DNA of 64,000 bases from positions 62,001 through 126,000 of the forward strand of contig NZ_RYEV01000012.1 in assembly GCF_004138485.1 (NCBI RefSeq), in the 5' to 3' direction. A program made the translations under genes and the position numbers. The DNA comes from Peristeroidobacter soli. Its GTDB lineage: Bacteria; Pseudomonadota; Gammaproteobacteria; Steroidobacterales; Steroidobacteraceae. Shown here piece by piece: positions 17,963 to 27,033 of the stretch. The notes beneath the pieces were generated by a model. That model ran no database searches, was not told where the DNA came from, and saw only the letters and a list, made by a program, of their open reading frames with translations. Every line of letters begins with the position of its first letter. Position 1 is the first letter of the stretch.

Positions 17963-19777
17963 GTGGATCGAATGCATTCGATGAGCAAGAGTGAGCGCGC
18001 ACCGGGGCGCCTCGCTCGCGGCATGACGCCACGGCTGGTGGCCTTAGCGATAGTGGCACTTGCTACGGCGTGCTCGAAGCAAACGCCTCAGCCGGCAGCC
18101 GAAAGCGCGGCGGAACTGGTGTTCAAGAACGGGACCATCTACACCGTCGATGCCAGCAAGCCGACGGCGACCTCCATCGCAGTTCGTGGCGGCAAGATCG
18201 CCGCCGTCGGTGCCGATGCGGATACCGCTGCACTGATCGGTGCGCAGACCAAGATCGTCGATCTGCAAGGCCGGCTGATGTTGCCGGCCTTTCACGATGC
18301 GCACACTCATCCTGTGTGGGGCGGCTTGAGTCATGCCGGCTGCAATCTCTACGACGGTAACTCGCCTGAGGACTATCAGAAAATCATCGCGAAGTGCGCG
18401 ACCGACGAACCCGGCGACGGGTGGATCTATGGCTCGGGTTGGAAAGACGGTTTGTTTCCTCCCGATGGCGTGCCCGACAAAAAGCTACTGGACGCGGTCG
18501 TGCCGAACCGGCCGGTGGCTTTCACGAACGTCGGCGGACACGGCATCTGGGTGAATTCCAAAGCCCTAGAGGTCGCGGGCATCACGCGGGACACCCAGGA
18601 TCCGCCGAACGGTCGCATCGATCGTGACAAGAAAGGCGAGCCCATCGGGTCGTTCCAGGAAGCGGCGGTGGAGCTGATCGTCAAAAAACTCCCGCCGCCC
18701 TCGGACAAGGCTCGCGAGCAAGCGCTGGGCTACGCACGCGACTATTTCAACAGCAACGGCATCGTCGGCTGGCATGACGCCCTCGTGCCGATCTCCGGCG
18801 ATGAGCCCGGCCAGGCGATTCCGCCCGGCGTTCCACAGACCTACGCCGCGATGGCGAAGAACGGCACGCTGAAGGGTCACGTTCGCCTGGCGCTCGCGTG
18901 GGACAAGAAACGCGGTGTCGAGCAGGTTCCAGATCTGATTGCCGCTGCCGAGAAGCTTGCCGCCGCGGGTGTGCCTGCGAGATCGGTGAAGTTTCTGCTG
19001 GACGGCGTGCCGGCACAGCGCACGGCGGCGCTGATCGAACCGTACTCCGACATGCCCGGATTCAAAGGCGATCTGCACATCGATCCGGCGGTGTTGAAAG
19101 ACGCAGTCACTCGTCTCGATGCCGCCGATTTTCAGATTCACATCCATGCGATCGGCGATCAAGCGGTGCGGACCGCGCTGGATTCGTTCGCCGCGGCTCG
19201 CGAGAAGAACGGCGCGAAGGACCATCGGCATCTGCTGTCGCATGTGAATCTGATCTCCAAAGACGATCTGCCGCGATTCAAGGACCTTGGTGTCGTCGTC
19301 ATCTTCCAGCCGTTGTGGGCTTGCATGGATGACTACATGGTGTTGGTACGCGATCGCGTCGGGCCGGCGCGTATGGAGCATATGTATCCGGTCAGGAGCC
19401 TGCTGAACGCTGGAGGAAGGGTTGCGTATGGATCGGACTGGCCGGTCGCTTCCGCCAATCCGCTGGAAGGCATCGAAGTTGCGTTGACGCGGCTGGCTCC
19501 GGGCTCGACCGATGGCGAGCTGTTGGCGCCCGAAGAGCGGGTCACGCTGCAACAAGCCATCGAGAGCTACACCATCGATTCAGCGTATGCCATGCATCTG
19601 GAGGATCGCAGCGGCTCGCTGGTGGTGGGCAAGAGCGCCGATCTGGTCGTGCTCGATCATGATCTGTTCAAGATTCCCGCCAACCAGATCGCCAGTACCA
19701 AAGTGCTGCTGACGATGTTTGCTGGCGCAGCGGTGCATGGCGATCTGAATGCCGTGTCCGCGCCTGTCGGGGAATAG
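17963..19777 (+). CDS. Lipoprotein YtcJ-like metal-dependent amidohydrolase
   Basis: An amidohydrolase_3 family enzyme exported as a lipoprotein: the lipobox ALATAC lies about 37 residues from the GTG start, which has a GGGAGA ribosome-binding site; ATGs a few codons later are alternatives. The metal-binding motif HDAHTH, HIHAIGDQAV and the catalytic Asp in YGSDWPV are all present, as is the C-terminal SADLVVLDHDLF. About 604 residues, normal for the family. It starts 14 bases after the TonB-dependent receptor and ends 3 bases before the aldehyde dehydrogenase. It probably hydrolyses the imported compound in the periplasm or at the membrane; the bond and substrate are unknown. Confidence 0.88.
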   Translation: MDRMHSMSKSERAPGRLARGMTPRLVALAIVALATACSKQTPQPAAESAAELVFKNGTIYTVDASKPTATSIAVRGGKIAAVGADADTAALIGAQTKIVDLQGRLMLPAFHDAHTHPVWGGLSHAGCNLYDGNSPEDYQKIIAKCATDEPGDGWIYGSGWKDGLFPPDGVPDKKLLDAVVPNRPVAFTNVGGHGIWVNSKALEVAGITRDTQDPPNGRIDRDKKGEPIGSFQEAAVELIVKKLPPPSDKAREQALGYARDYFNSNGIVGWHDALVPISGDEPGQAIPPGVPQTYAAMAKNGTLKGHVRLALAWDKKRGVEQVPDLIAAAEKLAAAGVPARSVKFLLDGVPAQRTAALIEPYSDMPGFKGDLHIDPAVLKDAVTRLDAADFQIHIHAIGDQAVRTALDSFAAAREKNGAKDHRHLLSHVNLISKDDLPRFKDLGVVVIFQPLWACMDDYMVLVRDRVGPARMEHMYPVRSLLNAGGRVAYGSDWPVASANPLEGIEVALTRLAPGSTDGELLAPEERVTLQQAIESYTIDSAYAMHLEDRSGSLVVGKSADLVVLDHDLFKIPANQIASTKVLLTMFAGAAVHGDLNAVSAPVGE

Positions 19778-19780
19778 ACC

Positions 19781-21268
19781 ATGGGCGCGGACCAACTGGT
19801 CGAGTATCGCAAGCTCTTTATCGGTGGCGCGTGGGTCGCGCCGGAAGAGGGCGGGATGCTGGAGAGCATCGACCCGTCGACCGGCAGACCCTGGGCCTTG
19901 GTTGCGTATGGTGGCGCGAAGGATATCGACAAAGCGGTAGCCGCCGCGCGCAAGGCCTTCGGCCCGTGGAGTCGGATGCCGGGTCATGAACGTGCCGCGT
20001 TGATGCGCCGGTTCGCCGATCTGTATCGCGAGCGAGCGCCCGAGCTCGCAGTGCTGGAGACGCGCGATAACGGACGCGCGCTCCGTGAATCGCGGGTCGA
20101 TATTGGCGGTCACGCCACCGCGTATCACTGGTACGCGTCGATGGCGGACAAGAATTCTGGCCGAACCATTCCGATCGACGACAGCGTGCACGCATTCACG
20201 ACGCGCGTGCCGGTTGGTGTCGTCGGTGCGATTACGCCATGGAATGTGCCGATGATGGCGGCGATGTGGAAACTCGGTCCGGCACTCGCCGCGGGCTGCA
20301 CGATTGTGTTGAAGCCAGCCGAGCAAACGCCTGTGACGTCGTTGGAGCTGGGCAAACTGTTCGAGCAAGCCGGCTTTCCGCCGGGTGTCGTAAACATCGT
20401 GCCGGGCTACGGCAAAGGCGGCGCGGGCGAACGGCTCGTTCAACATCCGGACGTGAACAAGATCGCATTCACCGGCGAAGGCGCGACGGCTCAATCCATT
20501 CTGCGCGCCGGTGCGGATACGCTCAAACGGTTTACCTTCGAGCTCGGCGGCAAGGCACCGCACATCATCTTCGCCGATGCCGACATCGAGCAGGCGCTGA
20601 ATGCCGCGACCGGTTCGGCGTGGGCACTGTGCGGCCAGAGCTGCGCCTTGGGCTCGCGCGTTCTGGTTGAGCGGCCTGTTTATGATCAAGTCGTCGCTGA
20701 GTTTTCACGTCGCGCGAAGCGGGTGCGTGTCGGCATGCCATTGTTGGAAAGCACGCATATGGGGCCGCAGGCGCATTCCGAGCAGCTCACGAAGACGCTT
20801 TCATACATCGATATCGGTCGCAATGAAGGCGCTGAGCTGGTGGCCGGCGGCCGCCGCTTGAGCGAGGGCGAGCTCGCCGACGGCTATTTCATCGAGCCAA
20901 CGGTGTTCGCCAACGTTCGCAACGACATGCGTATCGCTCGCGAAGAAATCTTCGGTCCGGTGGCGGCGCTCATTCCCTTCGATGGCGAAGAGGAAGCCAT
21001 TGCGATGGCCAATGACAGTTCCTATGGACTCGCCGCCGGGTTGTGGACCCGAGATGTCGGCCGGTCGCTGCGGGTTTCATCGCGCATCGAAGCGGGCATC
21101 GTCTGGGTCAACACGTATCGCTTCATTCGCTGGTCGACGCCTTACGGCGGCTTCAAGGCCAGCGGTTGGGGACGTGAGAACGGCCTGGAGGGGTTCGATG
21201 CGTATCTGGAAACACGCACGACTGTCATCAGCACCGCCGGCCGGTTTCCGGACGCCTACGCTCAATAG
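19781..21268 (+). CDS. NAD(P)-dependent aldehyde dehydrogenase
   Basis: A 495-residue ALDH superfamily enzyme oxidising an aldehyde to the acid. Seen: ITPWNVPMMAAMWKLGPALAAG, the catalytic Glu in FELGGKAPH, the nucleophile Cys in CGQSCALGSR, and EEIFGPVAALIPF. The sequence type is that of betaine-aldehyde or gamma-aminobutyraldehyde-like dehydrogenases, but substrate specificity is not resolvable. It begins 3 bases after the amidohydrolase stop and precedes an SDR dehydrogenase by 23 bases. An alcohol-to-aldehyde-to-acid sequence by the SDR and this enzyme would fit. Confidence 0.9.
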   Translation: MGADQLVEYRKLFIGGAWVAPEEGGMLESIDPSTGRPWALVAYGGAKDIDKAVAAARKAFGPWSRMPGHERAALMRRFADLYRERAPELAVLETRDNGRALRESRVDIGGHATAYHWYASMADKNSGRTIPIDDSVHAFTTRVPVGVVGAITPWNVPMMAAMWKLGPALAAGCTIVLKPAEQTPVTSLELGKLFEQAGFPPGVVNIVPGYGKGGAGERLVQHPDVNKIAFTGEGATAQSILRAGADTLKRFTFELGGKAPHIIFADADIEQALNAATGSAWALCGQSCALGSRVLVERPVYDQVVAEFSRRAKRVRVGMPLLESTHMGPQAHSEQLTKTLSYIDIGRNEGAELVAGGRRLSEGELADGYFIEPTVFANVRNDMRIAREEIFGPVAALIPFDGEEEAIAMANDSSYGLAAGLWTRDVGRSLRVSSRIEAGIVWVNTYRFIRWSTPYGGFKASGWGRENGLEGFDAYLETRTTVISTAGRFPDAYAQ

Positions 21269-21291
21269 AAGTCGATCGGTCAGGGGGATTC

Positions 21292-22062
21292 ATGCGCCTT
21301 GCAGGCAAACTCGCCGTCATCACCGCGGCGGCATCGGGAATGGGACGCGCGGGCGTCGAGTTATTTTTGCGTGAAGGCGCCAAGGTCGCGGCGGTCGATA
21401 TCAACGCGGGCGCGCTCGCCGATCTCGCGGCGCTGATGAGGCAGCAAGGTCACACCATCGAGACCGTTCAGGCTGACCTGTCGCGCACGGAAGAGGCGCG
21501 TCGCTCGATCAATGAGGCTGCCGCCAAGCTGGGTGGCATCGATGTGCTGTGGGCGCATGCCGGTATTCCTGGACCCGCCAGCGTCGAAGCTCTGGATCTC
21601 ACCGAGTACGATCGAGCAATCACGTTGAATGTGACTTCCGCGGTGCTCGGTGCTGGTGAAGTCATCGGGCATATGCGCAAGCGCGGTGGCGGATCGCTGA
21701 TCTTTACTGCGTCGGTGTCCGGCCTGGTGGGTTCGATGTTCAGCCCGATCTATTCGGCGGCGAAGTTCGCGGTGGTCGGCTTGACCAAATCCCTGGCGCT
21801 GCGTTTCGCGGCCGACAAGGTGCGCGTCAATGTCGTGTGTCCCGGGCTTGCGGATACGCCGATGAAGAGCGGTTTCACCGGTCGCTCCGGCGATCCCGCG
21901 GAGGCGGCCGCCAATCAAGCGCGGCTGCTCGCCAACGTGCCGATGGGCCGGCTTTGCAAGGCCGAGGAAGTGGCGCACGCCGCGTTGTGGCTCGCGTCGG
22001 ACGACGCGTCATTTGTGACGGGCGTGGCGCTTCCCATCGACGGGGGATTCACGGCGCGCTGA
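21292..22062 (+). CDS. Short-chain dehydrogenase/reductase (SDR)
   Basis: A 256-residue classical SDR. The Rossmann motif TAAASGMG is at residues 11-18, VDIN follows as the cofactor-selecting acidic turn (favouring NAD+), and the active-site YSAAK is preceded by the catalytic Ser region FTASVSG. The C-terminus ends in the typical GVALPIDGGFTAR. The enzyme should interconvert an alcohol and a carbonyl in the pathway encoded by its neighbours. It sits between the aldehyde dehydrogenase and the ABC importer genes, with a 3-base gap to the latter. Confidence 0.9.
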   Translation: MRLAGKLAVITAAASGMGRAGVELFLREGAKVAAVDINAGALADLAALMRQQGHTIETVQADLSRTEEARRSINEAAAKLGGIDVLWAHAGIPGPASVEALDLTEYDRAITLNVTSAVLGAGEVIGHMRKRGGGSLIFTASVSGLVGSMFSPIYSAAKFAVVGLTKSLALRFAADKVRVNVVCPGLADTPMKSGFTGRSGDPAEAAANQARLLANVPMGRLCKAEEVAHAALWLASDDASFVTGVALPIDGGFTAR

Positions 22063-22065
22063 TGA

Positions 22066-23271
22066 ATGGATAGGGCAGCGACAAGAGCGGCATTGCTGGC
22101 GCAGCTCGCGGTCGCACTGGCTGCGGCGTTCTTCGCATCGGCGCATGCCGCCGAGCCGCTCAAGATCGGCGTGTTGGCGCCCATCACGGGCGCGACGGCG
22201 GCGGACGGCGCGCGTCTGGTCAAAGCACATCAGCTCGCGGTCAAAGAGATCAATGCCGGTGGTGGCATTGCAGGTTTAGAGGGCGCGAAGGTCGAGCTCC
22301 TGATCGCCGACACTCAATCGAAACCTGAGGTCGGCCGACACGCCGCCGAGCGTTTGATCGCACGCGATGAAGTCAGCGCGTTGCTCGGGGCCTGGGCGTC
22401 GGCGGTGACGATGCCTTCGATGCAAGTGGCCGAGCGTTATCGCACGCCCTTCATTGTGACCAGTGCCGTCACCGATTCGATCACCGAGCGCAATCTGCAG
22501 TTCGTATTCAGAGTCTCACCCAAGGGCAGTTGGGCCGCGCGGGATGTCGGCAGCTTCATCAACTATCTGCGCGGCAAGGGCGTGGCGATCGACAAGGTTG
22601 CGCTTGCCTACGAGGACGGGCCTTTCGGCCAGGCGGTGTCGAAGGGTTACAAGAAGGGGTTGCCCGCGCAGGGCATTCACATCGTCGGCGAGGAAACGTT
22701 TCGCACCGGCTCGCCCGACATGTCCACTCAGGCCGCCAAACTGAAGGCCACGGGCGCGGATCTGCTGCTGATCGTTTGTTACGTCGACGATGAGGTCGTG
22801 CTGCTTCGTGCGCTCGCGGCTCAGCGATACAAGCCGAGGGTGCTGGGCTATGGCGGAGGACACGTGCATCCGACCTTGTTGCAGCTCGGGCCGATGGTCG
22901 AAGGCGCGTTCGGCATCGTTGAATGGATGCCCGATTTGAAGAAGGCGGCCACCGAGCATTTCGCGGAGGCCTACCAGGCCGCATACGGTGAAATGCCTTT
23001 GAGCAACGCCGCGCAGGCCTATGCCGCAACCTGGGCCATTGCGCTCGCGGCCGACGCGGGGCGAAGTCGCGATCCCATCAAACTTCGTGATTCGTTGCGG
23101 GCTTTGCGTCTCGATAGCGGTCCGGCTTCGTTGCTGCCCAATGACGCGCTGGCTTTCGACGCAGCCGGCCAGAACAACGTCGGCAACGTTATCTCACAAG
23201 TCATCGGCGGACGGTTCGTCACCATCTGGCCCGAAGCCGTCGCCGGCCAATCGCTCAGGTTGGCACACTGA
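22066..23271 (+). CDS. Liv-type ABC transporter periplasmic substrate-binding protein
   Basis: A 401-residue Peripla_BP_6 protein with a signal peptide ending ASAHA and the mature start EPLKIGVLAPITGATAADG. The family binds branched-chain amino acids, amides, urea or aromatic acids. It is the first gene of a five-gene importer, and its stop overlaps the permease start by one base. Its context with an amidohydrolase and dehydrogenases suggests a ligand other than leucine. The ligand pocket has the pattern LGAWASAVTMPSMQVAERY but specificity cannot be predicted from this. Confidence 0.9.
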   Translation: MDRAATRAALLAQLAVALAAAFFASAHAAEPLKIGVLAPITGATAADGARLVKAHQLAVKEINAGGGIAGLEGAKVELLIADTQSKPEVGRHAAERLIARDEVSALLGAWASAVTMPSMQVAERYRTPFIVTSAVTDSITERNLQFVFRVSPKGSWAARDVGSFINYLRGKGVAIDKVALAYEDGPFGQAVSKGYKKGLPAQGIHIVGEETFRTGSPDMSTQAAKLKATGADLLLIVCYVDDEVVLLRALAAQRYKPRVLGYGGGHVHPTLLQLGPMVEGAFGIVEWMPDLKKAATEHFAEAYQAAYGEMPLSNAAQAYAATWAIALAADAGRSRDPIKLRDSLRALRLDSGPASLLPNDALAFDAAGQNNVGNVISQVIGGRFVTIWPEAVAGQSLRLAH

Positions 23272-24146
23272 TGTCGCTCGATATCTTCCTGCAGGCCATT
23301 GTCAGCGGCCTCGCGAACGCGGCGATGTACGCGCTGATCGCGGTGGGACTGACGCTGGTGTTCGGCGTCATGCGCATCATCAACTTCGCGCACGGCGAGT
23401 TTCTGATGATCGCGATGTACGCGGGATATTTCGCGTGGTCGTTATTGGGTATCGATCCGATCGTCGCGATCGTGCTGGTGACGCCGGTGCTGATGATTCT
23501 GGGCACACTGTTATACAGCGGCGTCATGCGCTTCGCGCTGCGGGTGCCGGAGATCAATCAGATGGCCGTGACGCTCGGGCTGTCGATGCTGTTCCAGCAT
23601 CTGGCATTGGTTGCGTTCACCGGCGACAACATGCTCGTGACCCAAGCTCGCGCCGTCGCAGGTGTGGAGCTTGGGCCTGTCGTCGTGCAGGTCAATCAGC
23701 TGATTGCCTGTGGGATCTCGATGGCTTTGCTCGCCACGCTCTACCTGGTTCTGCAACGGACCGACTTCGGTTTGATCATGCGTGCGGTCGCGCAGTCGCG
23801 CGATGGCGCGGCGTTGTCTGGCATCGATGTCACCGGTGTTTATAAATGGGCGATGGCGGTGGGCATCGGCACGCTCGGCGTGGCCGGGCCGCTGCTGGTT
23901 TCCATTCTGTATGTGAACCCGCATGTCGGAGCGTTGTTCACGCTCAAGGCGTTCGTCATCGTCATCCTCGGCGGACTCGGCAATTTCACCGGCGCGCTGC
24001 TTGGCGCGTTGATCGTCGGATTGGCTGAGAGCATCGCCGGCGCGTGGTTCTCCGCTTCGGTCGCGGCCGCCGTGCCGTTCGTGATCCTGATCTTGATATT
24101 GCTGACGCGGCCGGAAGGGTTGATGAACCGGAGCCGCCGGGCATGA
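23271..24146 (+). CDS. Liv-type ABC transporter permease (LivH-like)
   Basis: A 291-residue inner-membrane permease. The LivH landmarks GLANAAMYALIAVGLTLVFGV, MRIINFAHGEFLMI and the cytoplasmic coupling loop MRAVAQSRDGAALSGID are clear. It overlaps the binding-protein gene by one base and the next permease by four (ATGA). It should heterodimerise with the LivM-like protein and be driven by the two ATPases downstream. Substrate follows the binding protein and is not branched-chain amino acid by necessity. Confidence 0.92.
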   Translation: MSLDIFLQAIVSGLANAAMYALIAVGLTLVFGVMRIINFAHGEFLMIAMYAGYFAWSLLGIDPIVAIVLVTPVLMILGTLLYSGVMRFALRVPEINQMAVTLGLSMLFQHLALVAFTGDNMLVTQARAVAGVELGPVVVQVNQLIACGISMALLATLYLVLQRTDFGLIMRAVAQSRDGAALSGIDVTGVYKWAMAVGIGTLGVAGPLLVSILYVNPHVGALFTLKAFVIVILGGLGNFTGALLGALIVGLAESIAGAWFSASVAAAVPFVILILILLTRPEGLMNRSRRA

Positions 24147-25090
24147 GCAGCTTTCGCACTGTGACGATGGTGACCGCCGTTCTGTTGGTCGTCTTCGCGG
24201 CGGTGAGCGGCAATCGTTACTACCTGGATATTTTCATCTTCACCTGTTTCTACGGGACGCTCGCCGTCTGTTGGAACATGATGGCCGGGCTGACGGGTCT
24301 GATGTCGCTCGGTCATGCGTTGTTCGTGGGGCTCGGTGCATACAGCGTTGCGTGGGGCGTGTCTGTTCATGGGTGGTCGCCGCTCGTGACGTGGCCGATG
24401 GGGATGGGGCTCGCCGTGGCTGCGGCATTCGTCATCGGCATGCTCTGCTTTCGTTATGGGCTGCGCGGCTACTTCTTTGCCATCGCGACGCTGGCGTTTG
24501 GCGAGGTCGCGTTCTTCATGGTCTCGGCGACGGAAACATTGGGTCGCTCGGACGGCATGATCATGCCGATTTCCTCGACGGATATTCCGGGGCAGTTGCA
24601 GTTCTTCGAGAAGTGGCCGTACGCGCTGATCATCATGACCATTCTGATCGGCACCATTGGCGTCGGCGAGGCGCTGATGAGGTCGCGCACCGGCTACTAC
24701 TGGCGAGCGCTGCGCGACAATGAGCAGGCGGCGGAAGCGCTGGGAGTGAATGCCCGGGCATTCAAGCTGCGCTGTTTCATGCTCAGCGCCGGGATTTCCG
24801 CACTCTGCGGCGCGTTCTATGCGAACTATGTTGCTTTCGTCGATCCGCGCTCGGTGCTCGGCGTCGAGCTGTCGATTCAGATGTTGGTGTATTCGATCGT
24901 GGGGGGCATGTCGCTACTGTGGGGGCCCCTGGTCGGCGCGGCGGTCCTCGTGCCTTTCAGCATTCTGCTGCGGGATTACAGTGCGATGCCGGGCGGCGAT
25001 ATCGTCGTCTACGCGGTGCTGCTCGCCGTGCTCGCGTTGTTGTTGCCGCAGGGAATCGCAGGCTGGTTCGTTTCGAAGTGGCGGACGTGA
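24143..25090 (+). CDS. Liv-type ABC transporter permease (LivM-like)
   Basis: A 315-residue permease; the ATG at 24143 overlaps the livH-like stop and avoids an implausible 33-residue charged extension. The diagnostic NMMAGLTGLMSLGHALFVGLGAY lies near residue 45, and the coupling loop ALRDNEQAAEALGVN near 195. About nine or ten hydrophobic segments. It pairs with the LivH-like subunit in the inner membrane. Confidence 0.92.
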   Translation: MSSFRTVTMVTAVLLVVFAAVSGNRYYLDIFIFTCFYGTLAVCWNMMAGLTGLMSLGHALFVGLGAYSVAWGVSVHGWSPLVTWPMGMGLAVAAAFVIGMLCFRYGLRGYFFAIATLAFGEVAFFMVSATETLGRSDGMIMPISSTDIPGQLQFFEKWPYALIIMTILIGTIGVGEALMRSRTGYYWRALRDNEQAAEALGVNARAFKLRCFMLSAGISALCGAFYANYVAFVDPRSVLGVELSIQMLVYSIVGGMSLLWGPLVGAAVLVPFSILLRDYSAMPGGDIVVYAVLLAVLALLLPQGIAGWFVSKWRT

Positions 25091-25094
25091 TTCC

Positions 25095-25817
25095 ATGACG
25101 CCGCTGCTCGAAGTGCAGGGTCTGAGCAAGTCCTTCGGGGGCTTGCACGCGCTCAGCGACGTCAGTTTCGACGTCGCCGCGGGTGAGATATTTGCAGTCA
25201 TCGGTCCGAACGGCGCGGGCAAGACGACGCTGTTCAATTGCCTCGCCGGCGCGGCAGCGCCTACGAGCGGGACGATTCGTCTCGGAGGGGAGCGTATCGA
25301 TGGTCGGGCGCCGCACGAGATCTGTCATCGAGGGCTCGCGCGAACGTTTCAGCTGGTCAAGCCGTTTCGTGGCATGACGGTGTTGGAGAATGTGAAGGTC
25401 GCGGCCTTTTCACGGCACCCATCGGCGAAACAGGCAACCACTGCGGCGCAGGCGGTACTCGATCGTGTCGGCATGGCAGAGCTGGCGGCGGTTGATGCCG
25501 AAACGTTGAACGTCGCGCAGTTGCGCCAGCTCGAGATTGCCCGAGCGCTGGCAACGCAGCCGCAGTTGCTGCTCCTCGATGAAATGCTGGCGGGATTGAC
25601 GGCGACCGAGTCAGCCGCGATGTGCGAGCGGATCCGGCAGTTGCCTCGCGAAGGCATCGCGGTCATTGTCGTCGAACATTCGATCCCGGTAGTGACCAGT
25701 CTTTGTTCGCGAGCCGTCGTGTTGTGCTTTGGGAAAGTGCTCAGGCGAGGCGCGACTCGCGAGGTGATCGCCGATCCGCGCGTGCAGGAAGCCTATCTGG
25801 GCAACGCGCAGACATGA
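25095..25817 (+). CDS. Liv-type ABC transporter ATP-binding protein (LivG-like)
   Basis: A 240-residue ATPase starting 4 bases after the permease stop. Walker A is GPNGAGKTT, the Q-loop follows in LARTFQLVKPF, and Walker B is LLLLDEMLAGL with the H-loop VVEHS. The ABC signature reads LNVAQLRQLEIARAL instead of LSGGQ; a similar LTLAQ form occurs in other LivG proteins, so this is probably a functional subfamily trait. The C-terminal DPRVQEAYLG is typical of LivG. It overlaps the next ATPase gene by four bases. Confidence 0.9.
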   Translation: MTPLLEVQGLSKSFGGLHALSDVSFDVAAGEIFAVIGPNGAGKTTLFNCLAGAAAPTSGTIRLGGERIDGRAPHEICHRGLARTFQLVKPFRGMTVLENVKVAAFSRHPSAKQATTAAQAVLDRVGMAELAAVDAETLNVAQLRQLEIARALATQPQLLLLDEMLAGLTATESAAMCERIRQLPREGIAVIVVEHSIPVVTSLCSRAVVLCFGKVLRRGATREVIADPRVQEAYLGNAQT

Positions 25818-26524
25818 GTGCACTTCGGCTGAAGAATGTCTGCACCGGTTACGGTCATATCAACGTGGTGCGGAATATCGATCTCGGTATCGCGTCGGGT
25901 CAGCGAGTCGCGCTCGTCGGATCGAATGGCGCGGGTAAGAGTACGGTCGTGCGGGCAATCAACGGTCTACTGCCGTTGCGCGAGGGCGACCTTGAATGGA
26001 ATGGCGCCTCCATCGGCTCCCTGGGTGCATCCCAGCGCACGCGAGCGGGCATCGCGACGGTGCCGGAAGGACGACTGCTATTTCCGGAATGCACCGTGCT
26101 CGAGAATCTGCTCGCTGCCGCGACGTTCGGCGATGCCAAGGTGCATCGAGCACAGACCCTGGAGACGGTGTTCGAGTTGTTTCCTCGACTGCGCGAGCGC
26201 GCCAGGCAAACGGCCGGCACACTGTCCGGTGGCGAGCAACAGATGGTTGCAATCGGTCGTGCGCTGATGACCCGGCCGCGGCTGTTGATTCTCGACGAGC
26301 CGTCGATTGGCCTCGCGCCAAAAGTCGTCGCGGAGATCTTCGATGTGCTGGCCCGCCTGGCGCAGAGTGGATTCAGCTTGCTGCTCGTCGAGCAGAACGT
26401 GCAGTTGAGCCTGCGCTCGACCGACTATGCGTACGTGCTGCGCGAGGGGCAGATCGTGTTCGCCGGCGAAAGTGGCGAGCTGTTGGATCATCCCGAGGTC
26501 AGGCGCGCGTACCTGGGTGATTGA
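25814..26524 (+). CDS. Liv-type ABC transporter ATP-binding protein (LivF-like)
   Basis: A 236-residue ATPase, last gene of the importer; ATGA overlap with the LivG-like gene. Walker A GSNGAGKST, canonical signature LSGGEQQMVAIGRALM, Walker B LLILDEPSIGLAP, and EQNV as the H-loop region. VPEGRLLFPECTV is the LivF-specific segment. Together with the degenerate-signature partner it would form a heterodimer with one canonical and one variant signature. The gene is convergent with the unknown gene that ends 14 bases away. Confidence 0.92.
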   Translation: MSALRLKNVCTGYGHINVVRNIDLGIASGQRVALVGSNGAGKSTVVRAINGLLPLREGDLEWNGASIGSLGASQRTRAGIATVPEGRLLFPECTVLENLLAAATFGDAKVHRAQTLETVFELFPRLRERARQTAGTLSGGEQQMVAIGRALMTRPRLLILDEPSIGLAPKVVAEIFDVLARLAQSGFSLLLVEQNVQLSLRSTDYAYVLREGQIVFAGESGELLDHPEVRRAYLGD

Positions 26525-26537
26525 GCTGGCCGGCGCA

Positions 26538-27023
26538 CTACATTGCTCGCGTGTTCGCCACTTCCATTTGCGATAGAAACGACGCGGGATCCAGCACGAA
26601 GTGCGCAGCTCGCGATTCCGCAGCGGCCCGCAACAGCTGCTCCACGTCCGATGGCACGACGCTTTCTGTTTCAACCACCAGAATGGCGAGGCCCAGCTCC
26701 CGTGCCATGTGAATCACTTGCTGCAAGAGAGTCATGTTCGGCTCGCGCAGATCGAAGTGCACGACGACTGAAGTCACCTTGCCCTTACGGCGCGACAACT
26801 GGATGCCGTCGCTGCGCTCGCTGCCCCATAGGGTGAGATCCGGATACCAGGATTTCCGCTTGCTCAGGGCGCCGCCCAGGACTTCTTCGAGATCCGGGCG
26901 CCGATAGGCCCCCCATGCCGTCGCGGGATCGAAGCCGTGCTCGGCAAACAGCGACTGCACATCGCCGCCGCCATCGAGCCAACCCTGCGGCAGAAGCGCT
27001 ATTGTGAACTGCCAGACGGCCAC
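26538..27023 (-). CDS. Protein of unknown function
   Basis: A 161-residue soluble protein beginning at a GTG 10 bases after the cytochrome c stop, so it is probably cotranscribed with it. No signal peptide or membrane segment. The start MAVWQFTIALLPQGW, a central DLTLWGSERSDGIQLSRRKGKVTSVVVHFDLR and a C-terminal half predicted alpha/beta (LAILVVETESVVPSDVEQLLRAAAES) look like a folded domain. The pattern resembles small immunity-like or DUF proteins, but I do not recognise the family. Function unknown. Confidence 0.6.
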   Translation of the reverse strand: MAVWQFTIALLPQGWLDGGGDVQSLFAEHGFDPATAWGAYRRPDLEEVLGGALSKRKSWYPDLTLWGSERSDGIQLSRRKGKVTSVVVHFDLREPNMTLLQQVIHMARELGLAILVVETESVVPSDVEQLLRAAAESRAAHFVLDPASFLSQMEVANTRAM

Positions 27024-27033
27024 GGCGCGAACG

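Noticed and set aside
15681..18059. 792-residue minus-strand frame opposite the TonB-dependent receptor
   Set aside because: No recognisable domain, and the receptor on the other strand has signal peptide, plug and barrel.
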